The notes below the pieces were generated by a model, which saw nothing but the letters and a program-made list of their open reading frames with translations, searched no databases and was not told where the DNA came from. Shown here piece by piece: positions 43,906 to 52,824 of a stretch of 64,000 nucleotides of DNA. Each line of letters opens with the position of its first letter. Positions within the stretch are counted from its first letter, which is position 1. The position numbers were made by a program, and so were the translations under genes. The DNA is from Bacteroidetes bacterium MedPE-SWsnd-G2 (GTDB lineage: Bacteria; Bacteroidota; Bacteroidia; Flavobacteriales; Flavobacteriaceae), in contig MPDE01000009.1 of assembly GCA_001874335.1 (NCBI GenBank), positions 62,001 to 126,000 of the forward strand, in the 5' to 3' direction.

Positions 43906-45708
43906 ATGGAAACAAAAGAAAAAGAATTACTACGAGGAGGTCAATTTCTCGTGAAGGAAAGTAAATGTGAAGACATCTTTACTCCAGAAGATTTCACAGA
44001 AGAACAACAGATGATGAAATCTGCTGTAATGGAATTTAACGACAGAGAAATTATTCCTCATAAAGATAGATTTGAAAAGAAGGATTACGCGCTTACAGAA
44101 GAAGTCATGCGTAAGGCTGGTGAATTAGGGTTTTTAGGTGTAGCTGTTCCCGAATCCTACGGCGGATTGGGAATGGGGTTCGTGTCTACAATGCTTACTT
44201 GTGATTATATTTCAAGTGGTACAGGCTCTTTCAGTACTGCATTTGGAGCACACACCGGAATTGGGACAATGCCAATCACGCTTTATGGTACAGAAGAACA
44301 AAAATCAAAATACGTTCCTAAGTTAGCAACTGGAGAATGGTTTGGTGCATATTGCCTTACAGAACCGGGAGCAGGTAGTGACGCAAATTCAGGGAAAACT
44401 ACCGCTGTTTTATCTGAAGACGGAAAATCGTATAAAATTAACGGCCAGAAAATGTGGATTTCAAATGCCGGGTTCTGTAAACTATTTATAGTATTTGCTC
44501 GTATTGAAGATGATAAAAACATTACTGGTTTTATCGTTGAAAATGATCCTGAAAACGGAATTACACTTGGTGAAGAAGAACACAAATTAGGTATTAGAGC
44601 GTCTTCTACAAGACAAGTGTTTTTTAATGATACAGTTGTCCCAGCTGAAAACATGTTATCTGCAAGAGGCAACGGATTTAAAATCGCGATGAATGCTTTA
44701 AATGTTGGTCGTATTAAATTAGCTGCTGCTTGTTTAGATTCTCAAAGAAGAATAACAACTCTTGGGGTGCAATATGCACAAGAAAGAAAACAATTTAAAA
44801 CTCCAATTGCAGATTTTGGAGCGATTAAATCAAAGTTAGCAGAAATGGCTGCATCTGCCTATGCTGGTGAGTCTGCAAGTTATAGAGCTGCCAAAGACAT
44901 TGAAGATCGAATCGCATTACGAATCGCTTCAGGAAACACACATCAAGAAGCCGAATTAAAAGGTGTTGAAGAGTACGCTATCGAGTGCTCCATTTTAAAA
45001 GTTGCAGTCTCTGAAGATGTACAAAACTGTGCTGATGAAGGGATTCAAATTTTTGGAGGAATGGGATTCTCTGAAGACACACCAATGGAAGCTGCTTGGA
45101 GAGATGCGAGAATCGCTCGTATTTATGAAGGTACTAATGAAATAAACCGAATGTTATCTGTTGGAATGCTTGTTAAAAAAGCAATGAAAGGACATGTAGA
45201 TTTATTAGGCCCTGCAATGAAAGTTGCTGATGAACTTATGGGAATACCTTCGTTTGACACTCCTGATTATTCTGAATTGTTTTCTGAAGAAAAAGAAATA
45301 GTAGCCAGACTTAAAAAGGTGTTTTTAATGGTAGCAGGTTCAGCTGTTCAAAAATTTGGGCCAGAATTAGAAGAACACCAACAACTTTTAATGGCCGCTT
45401 CAAACATTTTAATTGAAGTTTATATGGCTGAATCTACGATTCTAAGAACAGAAAAGAATGTTAAACGTACTAGTGAAAAAGATCAAGAAGCCCAAATAGC
45501 AATGGCTAAATTATATTTATATAATGCTGTTGAAACTGTAATCAAAAACGGAAAAGAAGGTGTTATTTCTTTTGCTGAAGGTGATGAACAGCGCATGATG
45601 CTTATGGGACTTAAACGATTCACAAAGTATACCAACTATCCTAATATAGTAAAACTAAGAAATACAATAGCAGAAAAACTGAAGTCAGAAAACAAATATT
45701 GTTTTTAA
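43906..45708 (+). CDS. fadE: Acyl-CoA dehydrogenase (FadE type)
   Basis: A 600-residue FAD enzyme performing the first oxidation of beta-oxidation. N-terminal helix domain (FTEEQQMMKSAVMEFNDREI), beta domain (YCLTEPGAGSDANSGKTTAV, MWISNAGFCKLFIVFARIED) and C-terminal helix domain with the catalytic region IARIYEGTNEINRMLSVGM (catalytic Glu in YEGTNEI). The extra ~200 C-terminal residues (from about residue 420) make it the large form like Bacillus FadE. Ends the operon, followed by a terminator. Electrons probably pass to ETF; no etf genes lie here. Confidence 0.95.
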   Translation: METKEKELLRGGQFLVKESKCEDIFTPEDFTEEQQMMKSAVMEFNDREIIPHKDRFEKKDYALTEEVMRKAGELGFLGVAVPESYGGLGMGFVSTMLTCDYISSGTGSFSTAFGAHTGIGTMPITLYGTEEQKSKYVPKLATGEWFGAYCLTEPGAGSDANSGKTTAVLSEDGKSYKINGQKMWISNAGFCKLFIVFARIEDDKNITGFIVENDPENGITLGEEEHKLGIRASSTRQVFFNDTVVPAENMLSARGNGFKIAMNALNVGRIKLAAACLDSQRRITTLGVQYAQERKQFKTPIADFGAIKSKLAEMAASAYAGESASYRAAKDIEDRIALRIASGNTHQEAELKGVEEYAIECSILKVAVSEDVQNCADEGIQIFGGMGFSEDTPMEAAWRDARIARIYEGTNEINRMLSVGMLVKKAMKGHVDLLGPAMKVADELMGIPSFDTPDYSELFSEEKEIVARLKKVFLMVAGSAVQKFGPELEEHQQLLMAASNILIEVYMAESTILRTEKNVKRTSEKDQEAQIAMAKLYLYNAVETVIKNGKEGVISFAEGDEQRMMLMGLKRFTKYTNYPNIVKLRNTIAEKLKSENKYCF

Positions 45709-45742
45709 GATTTTAGCCAATTAACACTTTTAATACTCAATT

Positions 45743-45777
45743 AAAGCCAATTCTAATTTATAGAATTGGCTTTTTTA
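45743..45777 (+). terminator. Intrinsic terminator of the fad operon
   Basis: Perfect 13-bp stem (AAAGCCAATTCTA with its complement at 45761-45773), five-base loop, and a T-run. Confidence 0.93.
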
Positions 45778-45814
45778 TTTTCCTTACTTTTAAGTTCTAA
45801 TTACTTTATTAACG

Positions 45815-47158
45815 ATGAGCACGAAATTATTCTCCTTTTTACTCTTTTGTTTATTCATAACTTTTAGTTCGGCACAGAACAACGACCAGTTGTTTTATAA
45901 CATCATAGATCAAATATCTGATGAACGCTTAGAAAAGGATGTTCAAACTTTAGTCAATTTTGGTACAAGAAACACCTTTAGTGATACCATATCAAATACC
46001 AAAGGGATAGGAGCGGCAAGACGCTGGGTTAAATCTGAATTTGAAAAAATCTCTAAAAATTGCAAAGATTGTTTAGAGGTGATGTATCAAAAAGATTTTG
46101 TATCAAAAGAAGGAAATAGACGTGTACCACATGATGCATGGGTTGTTAATGTACTTGCCATACAGAGAGGTTCAAAATACCCTAACAGATTTATTATCAT
46201 GAGTGGTGATATCGATTCGAGAGCAAGTGACACCATGGATTTCACAACAGATGCTCCTGGTGCAAATGATAACGCTACAGGCCTAGCAGGTACCATAGAA
46301 GCAGCAAGAGTATTAAGTCAATATCAATTTGAATCAAGTATTATTTACGTTGGCTTATCAGGTGAAGAACAAGGGTTATTTGGTGGTGCAGGTTTGGCTA
46401 ATTATGCTAAGAAAAACAATTGGGAAATTATAGGGGTTTTAAATAATGACATGATTGGAAACATAGAAGGTGTAGATGGCGTTATTGATAATCGAACTTT
46501 CCGCATTTTTTCAGAACCAACACCGGCTAACGAATCTGATAAACAAAGAAAACTTAGACGATTTTACGGTGGCGAAGTTGATGGTATTTCCAGACAATTA
46601 GCTCGATACATCTATAAATCTACTATCAAATATATGCCAGAAATGAATCCGTTAATGATTTATCGCTTGGACAGGTTTGGTAGAGGTGGACATCATAGAC
46701 CGTTTAATGATTTGGGATTTGCCGGAATTAGAATTATGGAAGCCCATGAAAACTACACCCAACAACATCACGATATAAGAGTAGAAAACGGAATAAGTTA
46801 TGGAGATGTGATAGAACACGTAAATTTTGAATACTGTAAAAAACTTACTGCCGTTAATGCCTTAAACTTAGCCCTTTTAGCTTCGGCGCCTCCAGCGCCG
46901 GAAAATGTGAGTATTGGCGGCATTGTTGAACCCTCTGCTAAGTTTAAATGGACAAAATCTGAAAGTGCTATTGGATACAAAATATATTGGAGAGATACCA
47001 CCTCCCCTACTTGGGATTATAGTAGATTTGTTGGTGACATAAACACTTATACCTTAAACGGTATTGTAATAGATAATTATTTTTTCGGAATAGCAGCTGT
47101 CAATGCGGAAGGTATTGAAAGTCCAGTGGTATTTCCAAATCAAGTTTTTAGAAATTAG
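45815..47158 (+). CDS. Secreted M28-family metallopeptidase with atypical first zinc site
   Basis: A 447-residue exported aminopeptidase-like protein. Signal peptide (MSTKLFSFLLFCLFITFSSA), M28 domain (residues ~40-350) and a C-terminal FN3-like domain (~360-440). Zinc-site elements: APGANDNATG (Asp152), SGEEQGLFG (Glu184/Glu185), NNDMIGN (Asp212) and the late His in GIRIMEAHENYTQ. The usual first ligand His of GHxDS is Asp here (SGDIDSR, Asp132), so the metal geometry may differ. Next to a secreted M1 peptidase 3 bases downstream; both probably digest peptides outside the cytoplasm. Confidence 0.88.
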   Translation: MSTKLFSFLLFCLFITFSSAQNNDQLFYNIIDQISDERLEKDVQTLVNFGTRNTFSDTISNTKGIGAARRWVKSEFEKISKNCKDCLEVMYQKDFVSKEGNRRVPHDAWVVNVLAIQRGSKYPNRFIIMSGDIDSRASDTMDFTTDAPGANDNATGLAGTIEAARVLSQYQFESSIIYVGLSGEEQGLFGGAGLANYAKKNNWEIIGVLNNDMIGNIEGVDGVIDNRTFRIFSEPTPANESDKQRKLRRFYGGEVDGISRQLARYIYKSTIKYMPEMNPLMIYRLDRFGRGGHHRPFNDLGFAGIRIMEAHENYTQQHHDIRVENGISYGDVIEHVNFEYCKKLTAVNALNLALLASAPPAPENVSIGGIVEPSAKFKWTKSESAIGYKIYWRDTTSPTWDYSRFVGDINTYTLNGIVIDNYFFGIAAVNAEGIESPVVFPNQVFRN

Positions 47159-47161
47159 AAT

Positions 47162-48781
47162 ATGAATAGACTTTTAATGATAGCCGTTTGTGGCTTTTTA
47201 TCGGTGCAAGCTTATGCTCAAGAGCAAAAATTCACACATCAAGATACCCTTAGAGGAAGCATTACCCCAGAAAGAGCTTGGTGGGATTTAACATATTATC
47301 ATTTAGATATTGATGTCAATCCAGATAAGAAACACATATCTGGAACCAACACAGTTCATTACAAGGTATTAAAGGAACATCATGTGATGCAAATTGATCT
47401 TCAATCACCAATGCAACTTACTCAAGCTATTCAAAATGGAAAACAATTAAGCATTAAGCATGACGGAAACGCTCATTTCATTTCACTACCAAAGCAACAA
47501 AAAGTTGGCAGTTTACAATCCGTAACTCTGCATTACCAAGGGCATCCTAAAGAAGCAATTAATGCGCCTTGGGATGGCGGTTTATCATGGAAGAAAGATG
47601 AAAACGACAATCACTTTATTGCAACTTCTTGCCAAGGTTTAGGTGCAAGTGTATGGTGGCCAAACAAAGACCATATGTATGATGAAGTAGATAGTATGCT
47701 TATTAGTGTTACTGTGCCTAAAGGCTTAAGTAATGTATCAAATGGAAGACTTAGGGAATTAGAAGAATCCGAAACCCATGTCACTTCACATTGGTTCGTA
47801 AATAACCCTATCAATAATTACGGAGTTAATATTAACATCGGCGATTATGTGAATTTTTCGGAGGTATACCAAGGCGAAAATGGGCCTTTAGATATGGATT
47901 ATTATGTCCTAAGTTACAATCTTGAAAAAGCAAAAGTTCATTTTAATGATGCTCCTAAAATGATGAAAGCATTTGAACATTGGTTTGGGCCATATCCTTT
48001 TTATGAAGACAGTTTTAAATTAGTTGAAGTACCTTATTTAGGTATGGAGCATCAAAGTTCTGTAACCTATGGTAACCAATACACCAAAGGCTATTTAAAT
48101 TCTGATATTTCGGGTACAGGATGGGGATTAAAATTTGATTTTATAATTATTCATGAAGCTGGACATGAATGGTTTGCTAACAATATCACAAACAAGGATA
48201 TTGCCGACATGTGGATTCATGAATCCTTCACCTCTTATTCAGAAAATTTGTTTCTGGATTACTATTACGGTAAAGAAGCAGGAGCAGAATATGCTATTGG
48301 TAAAGGGCAGCGCATCAGAAACGATAGTCCGATTATAGGTCATTATAATGTAAATAATGAAGGTTCAGGAGATATGTATAACAAAGGACAATACATGCTG
48401 CACACTTTAAGAACCTTGTTGGAAGATGATGAAAAATGGCGTCAAATTTTAAGAGGTATGAACAAAACCTTTTATCATCAAACCGTTACAACTCAACAAA
48501 TAGAAAATTATTTAAGTGATGAAACCGGAATTGATTTAACTGCCTTTTTTAATCAGTATTTAAGAGATGTAAGGATTCCAACTTTAGAATACAAACTTGA
48601 AAAGGAAGGCCTAAGTTTTAGATGGATAAATATTGTTGAGGATTTCGATATGCCTGTTTTGGTAGAAATTAATGGCGAAACAAAATGGCTATTCCCAAAT
48701 TCTCAATGGAAAACCGAAAAAGGTAACATCACACACTTTGAAGTTTCAAAAAACATATTTGCTAACACAAAACAGTTATAA
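47162..48781 (+). CDS. Secreted M1-family metallopeptidase
   Basis: A 539-residue exported aminopeptidase of the gluzincin type. Signal peptide ends at AYAQ; a beta-sandwich N-domain (WWDLTYYHLDIDVNPDKKHI, ISGTNTVHYKV) is followed by the catalytic domain with zinc motif HEAGH (IIHEAGHEWFANN) and the third ligand Glu in WIHESFTSYSE. The GAMEN exopeptidase motif reads GMEHQSS here. No C-terminal T9SS domain, so it is probably periplasmic or outer-membrane associated. Starts 3 bases after the M28 gene: cotranscribed peptide-degradation unit. Confidence 0.92.
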   Translation: MNRLLMIAVCGFLSVQAYAQEQKFTHQDTLRGSITPERAWWDLTYYHLDIDVNPDKKHISGTNTVHYKVLKEHHVMQIDLQSPMQLTQAIQNGKQLSIKHDGNAHFISLPKQQKVGSLQSVTLHYQGHPKEAINAPWDGGLSWKKDENDNHFIATSCQGLGASVWWPNKDHMYDEVDSMLISVTVPKGLSNVSNGRLRELEESETHVTSHWFVNNPINNYGVNINIGDYVNFSEVYQGENGPLDMDYYVLSYNLEKAKVHFNDAPKMMKAFEHWFGPYPFYEDSFKLVEVPYLGMEHQSSVTYGNQYTKGYLNSDISGTGWGLKFDFIIIHEAGHEWFANNITNKDIADMWIHESFTSYSENLFLDYYYGKEAGAEYAIGKGQRIRNDSPIIGHYNVNNEGSGDMYNKGQYMLHTLRTLLEDDEKWRQILRGMNKTFYHQTVTTQQIENYLSDETGIDLTAFFNQYLRDVRIPTLEYKLEKEGLSFRWINIVEDFDMPVLVEINGETKWLFPNSQWKTEKGNITHFEVSKNIFANTKQL

Positions 48782-48835
48782 TTTAGAGCATAAAATTATT
48801 GCTCTCAAAACATTAATATAATTAGAAAACCAATC

Positions 48836-51800
48836 ATGAAAAAACTACTACTTCTAACTTGCTTTTTAACTACTCTTACACTCTGTTCTCAGGAGTTATC
48901 AATGGATTTGGTTAAAAACATGGCTCCAAGAAATATTGGCCCTGGCGGAATGTCAGGAAGAGTAACTGCTATTGATGCCATTCATTCTAACCCAGATGTC
49001 ATGTATGTAGGAACAGCCTCTGGCGGTGTATGGAAATCAACTTCTGGCGGAATTAAATGGGAACCTATTTTTGATAATGAAGTCACAGCTTCAGTCGGTG
49101 CATTAGCCATTCAGCAGTCTAACCCAAGTGTTGTTTGGGTAGGAACAGGAGAAGGAAACCCAAGAAATAGTTTGAACGGGGGTTATGGCATTTTCAAAAC
49201 CTTAGATGGAGGAAAAACATGGCAATCTATGGGACTCGAAAACACGAGACATATTCACAGAATTGTGATAGACCCAACCAATCCAGATGTCGTTTATGCA
49301 GCTGCAATAGGTTCGCCTTGGGGAGAACACCCAGAAAGAGGCATATTTAAAACCACTAATGGTGGAGAGACTTGGACCAAAATTTTATTTGAAAACAACA
49401 AAACTGGAGCTGCCGATTTGGTTATGGATCCTAGTAATCCTAACAAACTAATTGCCTGTCTTTGGGAACACAAAAGAGAGCCATGGTTTTTTAACTCTGG
49501 AGGAGAAGGTTCTGGGATGCATATTTCTCACGATGGTGGAGAGACATGGAAAAAAGTCACTTCGGAAGATGGTTTTCCTAAAGGAAATTTAGGTCGTATA
49601 GGGGTTGCTATTGCAAGTAACAAACCAAATGTAATTTATGCTCTGGTAGAAGCCGAAAAAAATGCATTGTATAAAAGCACAGATGGTGGCTTTAAATGGC
49701 GAAAAATTAATGATAAAAGTGACATTGGTAACCGTCCCTTTTATTATTCCGAAATCTACGTAGATCCTCAAAATGAAAATAGAGTTTACTCTGTGTTCAC
49801 TTATATTAATGTTAGTGAAGATGGTGGAAAAAACTTCTCCCAATTAATGCCTGCATACGGTGTTAGCAATGGGGTTCACCCCGATCATCATGCCTGGTGG
49901 ATTCACCCAGAAAACGGCAACTTTATGATTGATGGTAACGATGGAGGACTAAACATTACTAAAGATGGTGGCGATAGTTGGCGCTTTATTGGCAATTTAC
50001 CTGTAGCTCAATTTTATCATATAAATGTTGATAATGAATATCCGTATAACGTTTATGGTGGTATGCAAGATAATGGCTCATGGAGAGGCCCGGCTTATGT
50101 TTGGAAAACTCAAGGTATCAGAAATTCATACTGGCAAGAAATTTCATTTGGTGATGGTTTTGATGTTGTTCCTGACAAAGATAACTCCAGATATGGTTGG
50201 ACCATGAGTCAGCAAGGTTCTGTAAGTCGATACGATTGGCAAACAGGAAATAATTACACTGTAAAACCTACACATCCAGATGCTAATGTTCAGCTTAGAT
50301 TTAATTGGAATTCAGCTATAAATATAGACCCATTCAATAATAATACAATTTACTTTGGAAGCCAATTTGTGCACAAATCCTATGACAAAGGTCTAACTTG
50401 GGAAATAATTTCGGAAGACTTAACAACCAATGACCCTGAAAAATTAAAGCAGGCTGAAAGCGGTGGATTAACCATGGATGCCACCGGTGCAGAAAACCAC
50501 TGTAGTATTTTAGTTATTGAGCCCTCTCCTATTCAAAAAGATGTTTTATGGGTTGGGACTGACGATGGTCGCGTTCATATCACTACAAATGGCGGTGAAG
50601 AATGGAGTGACGTTACAAAAAACATTAAAGGGTTACCAAAGGGAAGTTGGATTCCACAAATAAAGGCTTCAAATAAAACTGAAGGAGCAGCTTTATTAAT
50701 TGCCAATGACTACAGACGATTTAATTATGCACCCTATGCTTTTAGAACAAAAGATTATGGAAAAACCTGGAAACGTATTGTTGATGAATCTGATGTAATT
50801 AGCTATACACTTAGCATTGTAGAAGACCCAGTTGAACCAAACTTACTGTTTTTAGGAAGTGATGATGGTCTTTATGTATCCTTGAATGCAGGAGAATCCT
50901 GGACCAAATGGACTCAAGGATTCCCAACGGTATCTGTTAAAGATTTAATTATCCACCCGAGAGAACACGATTTAGTAATCGGAACTTTTGGCAGAGCCGC
51001 TTGGGTATTAGATGACATTAGACCTTTACGTGCATTAGCAAAAGACATTAAAACTGCTGAAAAACCACTAAGTTTATTCCAACCACCTACAGCTATTTTG
51101 GCTGCCTACCAAGAGCCAACAGGAAGTCGATTTGGTGGAGATGCCATGTACAATGGAACCAACCGAGCATATGGAGCACAAATTTCATATTTAATCAATA
51201 CTCCTGAAACTAATGACAAATCAGATTCATTAGAAAAAGATGAAGCGGTCGAAGCTGTAAAATGGGATTCAATCACTCTAAACATTTACGATCAAGACCG
51301 ATTAATTAGAACATTAAAACGAAAAGCTCCAAAAGAAAACGGCATTCACAAATGGACATGGTATATGGATGAAAAAGGAGTTTCAAGAGCTTCTCGTTCA
51401 AAAAGAAAAACGACTCGTGAACCAGGAGGTGTTACCGTAAAACCAGGCGTTTATAACCTTAAAATGACATTCGGAAATCAAGTTTCAGAACAACAAATCA
51501 AAGTAAAATCTGACCCACGTATTGAAGTGGAATCAAAAGCCATAGATGAGGTTTATAGCGCTTTAAAGGAAGTAGAATCCTTAAGAGCTTTAAATGCCGA
51601 AGTTGTAGCTCAACTTGTAGAAAGCAAAACATCGGCTCAATTTTACAAATCGAGTTTAAACAAATTAGACCAGAAAACTTATGAAGCTGAAATTAAAGCT
51701 TCAAAAGATATTATTGAAAAATTAGATACTCAAATCGCCCTGTATTTAGGTAAAGTTGACAAAAGACAAGGTATTACAAGAAATCCTGAAGTTACCGTTT

Positions 51801-52009
51801 CTCAACGTTTAGGTTTGGCCTCATGGTATGTTGGCTCTCGAAAATCCGGAATTACCGCTACCGAAAGACAACTCATTTCTCAAGCTCAAACAGCTTTGAA
51901 TGAAGCCATAAAATCTACCAATACATTTTTTGAAAATGAGTGGTTGGATTATAAACAACAAATTAAGAAATTAAAACTTGACGGATTTAAAGAAACAAAA
52001 TCATTCTAA
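48836..52009 (+). CDS. Large secreted sortilin/VPS10-like beta-propeller protein
   Basis: A 1057-residue exported protein: signal peptide (MKKLLLLTCFLTTLTLCSQ), then many Asp-box/BNR repeats (TLDGGKTW, TTNGGETW, SHDGGETW, STDGGFKW, SEDGGKNF, TNGGEEW, RTKDYGKTW) forming one or two propellers (about residues 30-735), and a C-terminal part with an all-beta module (PGVYNLKMTFG) and helical end (~870-1050). Resembles the sortilin N-terminal fold. In Bacteroidetes such proteins are called 'glycosyl hydrolase' without catalytic evidence; no catalytic residues are apparent. It follows the secreted M28 and M1 peptidases on the same strand, so a role in peptide handling is plausible. Confidence 0.85.
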   Translation: MKKLLLLTCFLTTLTLCSQELSMDLVKNMAPRNIGPGGMSGRVTAIDAIHSNPDVMYVGTASGGVWKSTSGGIKWEPIFDNEVTASVGALAIQQSNPSVVWVGTGEGNPRNSLNGGYGIFKTLDGGKTWQSMGLENTRHIHRIVIDPTNPDVVYAAAIGSPWGEHPERGIFKTTNGGETWTKILFENNKTGAADLVMDPSNPNKLIACLWEHKREPWFFNSGGEGSGMHISHDGGETWKKVTSEDGFPKGNLGRIGVAIASNKPNVIYALVEAEKNALYKSTDGGFKWRKINDKSDIGNRPFYYSEIYVDPQNENRVYSVFTYINVSEDGGKNFSQLMPAYGVSNGVHPDHHAWWIHPENGNFMIDGNDGGLNITKDGGDSWRFIGNLPVAQFYHINVDNEYPYNVYGGMQDNGSWRGPAYVWKTQGIRNSYWQEISFGDGFDVVPDKDNSRYGWTMSQQGSVSRYDWQTGNNYTVKPTHPDANVQLRFNWNSAINIDPFNNNTIYFGSQFVHKSYDKGLTWEIISEDLTTNDPEKLKQAESGGLTMDATGAENHCSILVIEPSPIQKDVLWVGTDDGRVHITTNGGEEWSDVTKNIKGLPKGSWIPQIKASNKTEGAALLIANDYRRFNYAPYAFRTKDYGKTWKRIVDESDVISYTLSIVEDPVEPNLLFLGSDDGLYVSLNAGESWTKWTQGFPTVSVKDLIIHPREHDLVIGTFGRAAWVLDDIRPLRALAKDIKTAEKPLSLFQPPTAILAAYQEPTGSRFGGDAMYNGTNRAYGAQISYLINTPETNDKSDSLEKDEAVEAVKWDSITLNIYDQDRLIRTLKRKAPKENGIHKWTWYMDEKGVSRASRSKRKTTREPGGVTVKPGVYNLKMTFGNQVSEQQIKVKSDPRIEVESKAIDEVYSALKEVESLRALNAEVVAQLVESKTSAQFYKSSLNKLDQKTYEAEIKASKDIIEKLDTQIALYLGKVDKRQGITRNPEVTVSQRLGLASWYVGSRKSGITATERQLISQAQTALNEAIKSTNTFFENEWLDYKQQIKKLKLDGFKETKSF

Positions 52010-52043
52010 AAAAAAGGCTCTGTAAAAACAGAGCCTTTTTTTT
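52008..52043. terminator. Bidirectional intrinsic terminator
   Basis: A-run plus GGCTCTG, six-base loop, CAGAGCC plus T-run (stem 52008-52022 with 52029-52043). It ends the propeller gene and overlaps the stop of the convergent regulator gene. Confidence 0.92.
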
Positions 52044-52719
52044 ATTCCATTATTTCCAATCCGTGAGGATCTTCTATTTTAATAAATTTTCCTTCAGTAG
52101 AAATAAGTCCATCCTTTTTAAATTGTGACAAAATTCTAATAGCCGATTCGGTAGCCGTTCCAACTATAGTTGCATAATCTTCACGTGATAATGCCACTGC
52201 AATGGCCCCTTTCTCATTAACGCCAAATTGCTTTTCCATGTACAATAACGTAGCAGCTATACGTTGCTTAACCGATTTTTGAGCCATATACACAATGATG
52301 TCATCAGCATCTCTTAAATCGTGTGCCATTTGTTGCATCAAATCCATAGAAAACTCCGGGTTTCGCTTTAGATCATGAATTATTTCAGATTTCGGGATAA
52401 AACACAACTCCATATCTGTCAAAGCGGTAGCTTGTAAATTGGTACTCTCCTCCACAATCAGCGAACGTTGCCCAATCAAATCTCCCTTAACATTAAGCTT
52501 AACTACCTGGTCTTTACCATTAGCACTTAACTTAGTTAGTTTACAAACACCATCTCTAACGCAATAAACGCCATTCAGAATGTCGCCTTCGTCAAAAATA
52601 ATTTCTCCTTTTTTTACATGTTTTGCAGTTTTACAATTCGAAATCCTTATTAATTCATCTTTAGTCAGTGATTTTAAGGCATTAAATTGCTTAACGATAC
52701 ATTGGTCACATTTACTCAT
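52042..52719 (-). CDS. Fnr/Crp-family transcriptional regulator
   Basis: A 225-residue regulator: N-terminal cyclic-nucleotide-binding-type beta-roll (GEIIFDEGDILNGVYCVRDG, GDLIGQRSLIVEE), dimer helix (LMQQMAHDLRDADDIIVYMA) and C-terminal HTH (ALSREDYATIVGTATESAIR with recognition helix TATESAIRILSQF, which keeps the Glu and Arg that read TGA in Fnr). Cysteines at 4, 7, 29, 53, 59 and 106 offer ligands for an iron-sulfur cluster, as in Fnr (CxxC near the N-terminus). Divergent from the cbb3 oxidase operon; the shared spacer carries an Fnr-like box at matching distance to both promoters. Proposed as the oxygen regulator of pfl, hemN and cco. Confidence 0.85.
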   Translation of the reverse strand: MSKCDQCIVKQFNALKSLTKDELIRISNCKTAKHVKKGEIIFDEGDILNGVYCVRDGVCKLTKLSANGKDQVVKLNVKGDLIGQRSLIVEESTNLQATALTDMELCFIPKSEIIHDLKRNPEFSMDLMQQMAHDLRDADDIIVYMAQKSVKQRIAATLLYMEKQFGVNEKGAIAVALSREDYATIVGTATESAIRILSQFKKDGLISTEGKFIKIEDPHGLEIME

Positions 52720-52727
52720 ATATTGCG

Positions 52728-52801
52728 CAAAGATTATAACTCAAAATTACACAAAACATGACAATTATCATATAATTATATTCACTATATTCTAACCTTT
52801 G
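52728..52801. promoter_or_regulatory. Shared Fnr-like box with divergent crp and ccoI promoters
   Basis: Box ATGACAATTATCAT at 52758-52771 (TGAC-N4-ATCA). On the plus strand TAACCTTTG ends at 52801 (ccoI); on the minus strand TAATCTTTG ends at 52728 (regulator gene). The centre, 52764.5, is exactly 36.5 bases from the final G on both sides. Each -7 box has one extra base between TA and TTTG. Leader lengths: about 23 bases for ccoI and only about 8 bases from the box to the regulator ATG. Confidence 0.78.
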
Positions 52802-52824
52802 ATGTCTAATACTAAAGGGTATAA

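Noticed and set aside
48784-48810. AGAGCA/TGCTCT hairpin before the large propeller gene
   Set aside because: Six-base stem with nine-base loop and no T-run; too weak to call a terminator between the M1 and propeller genes.
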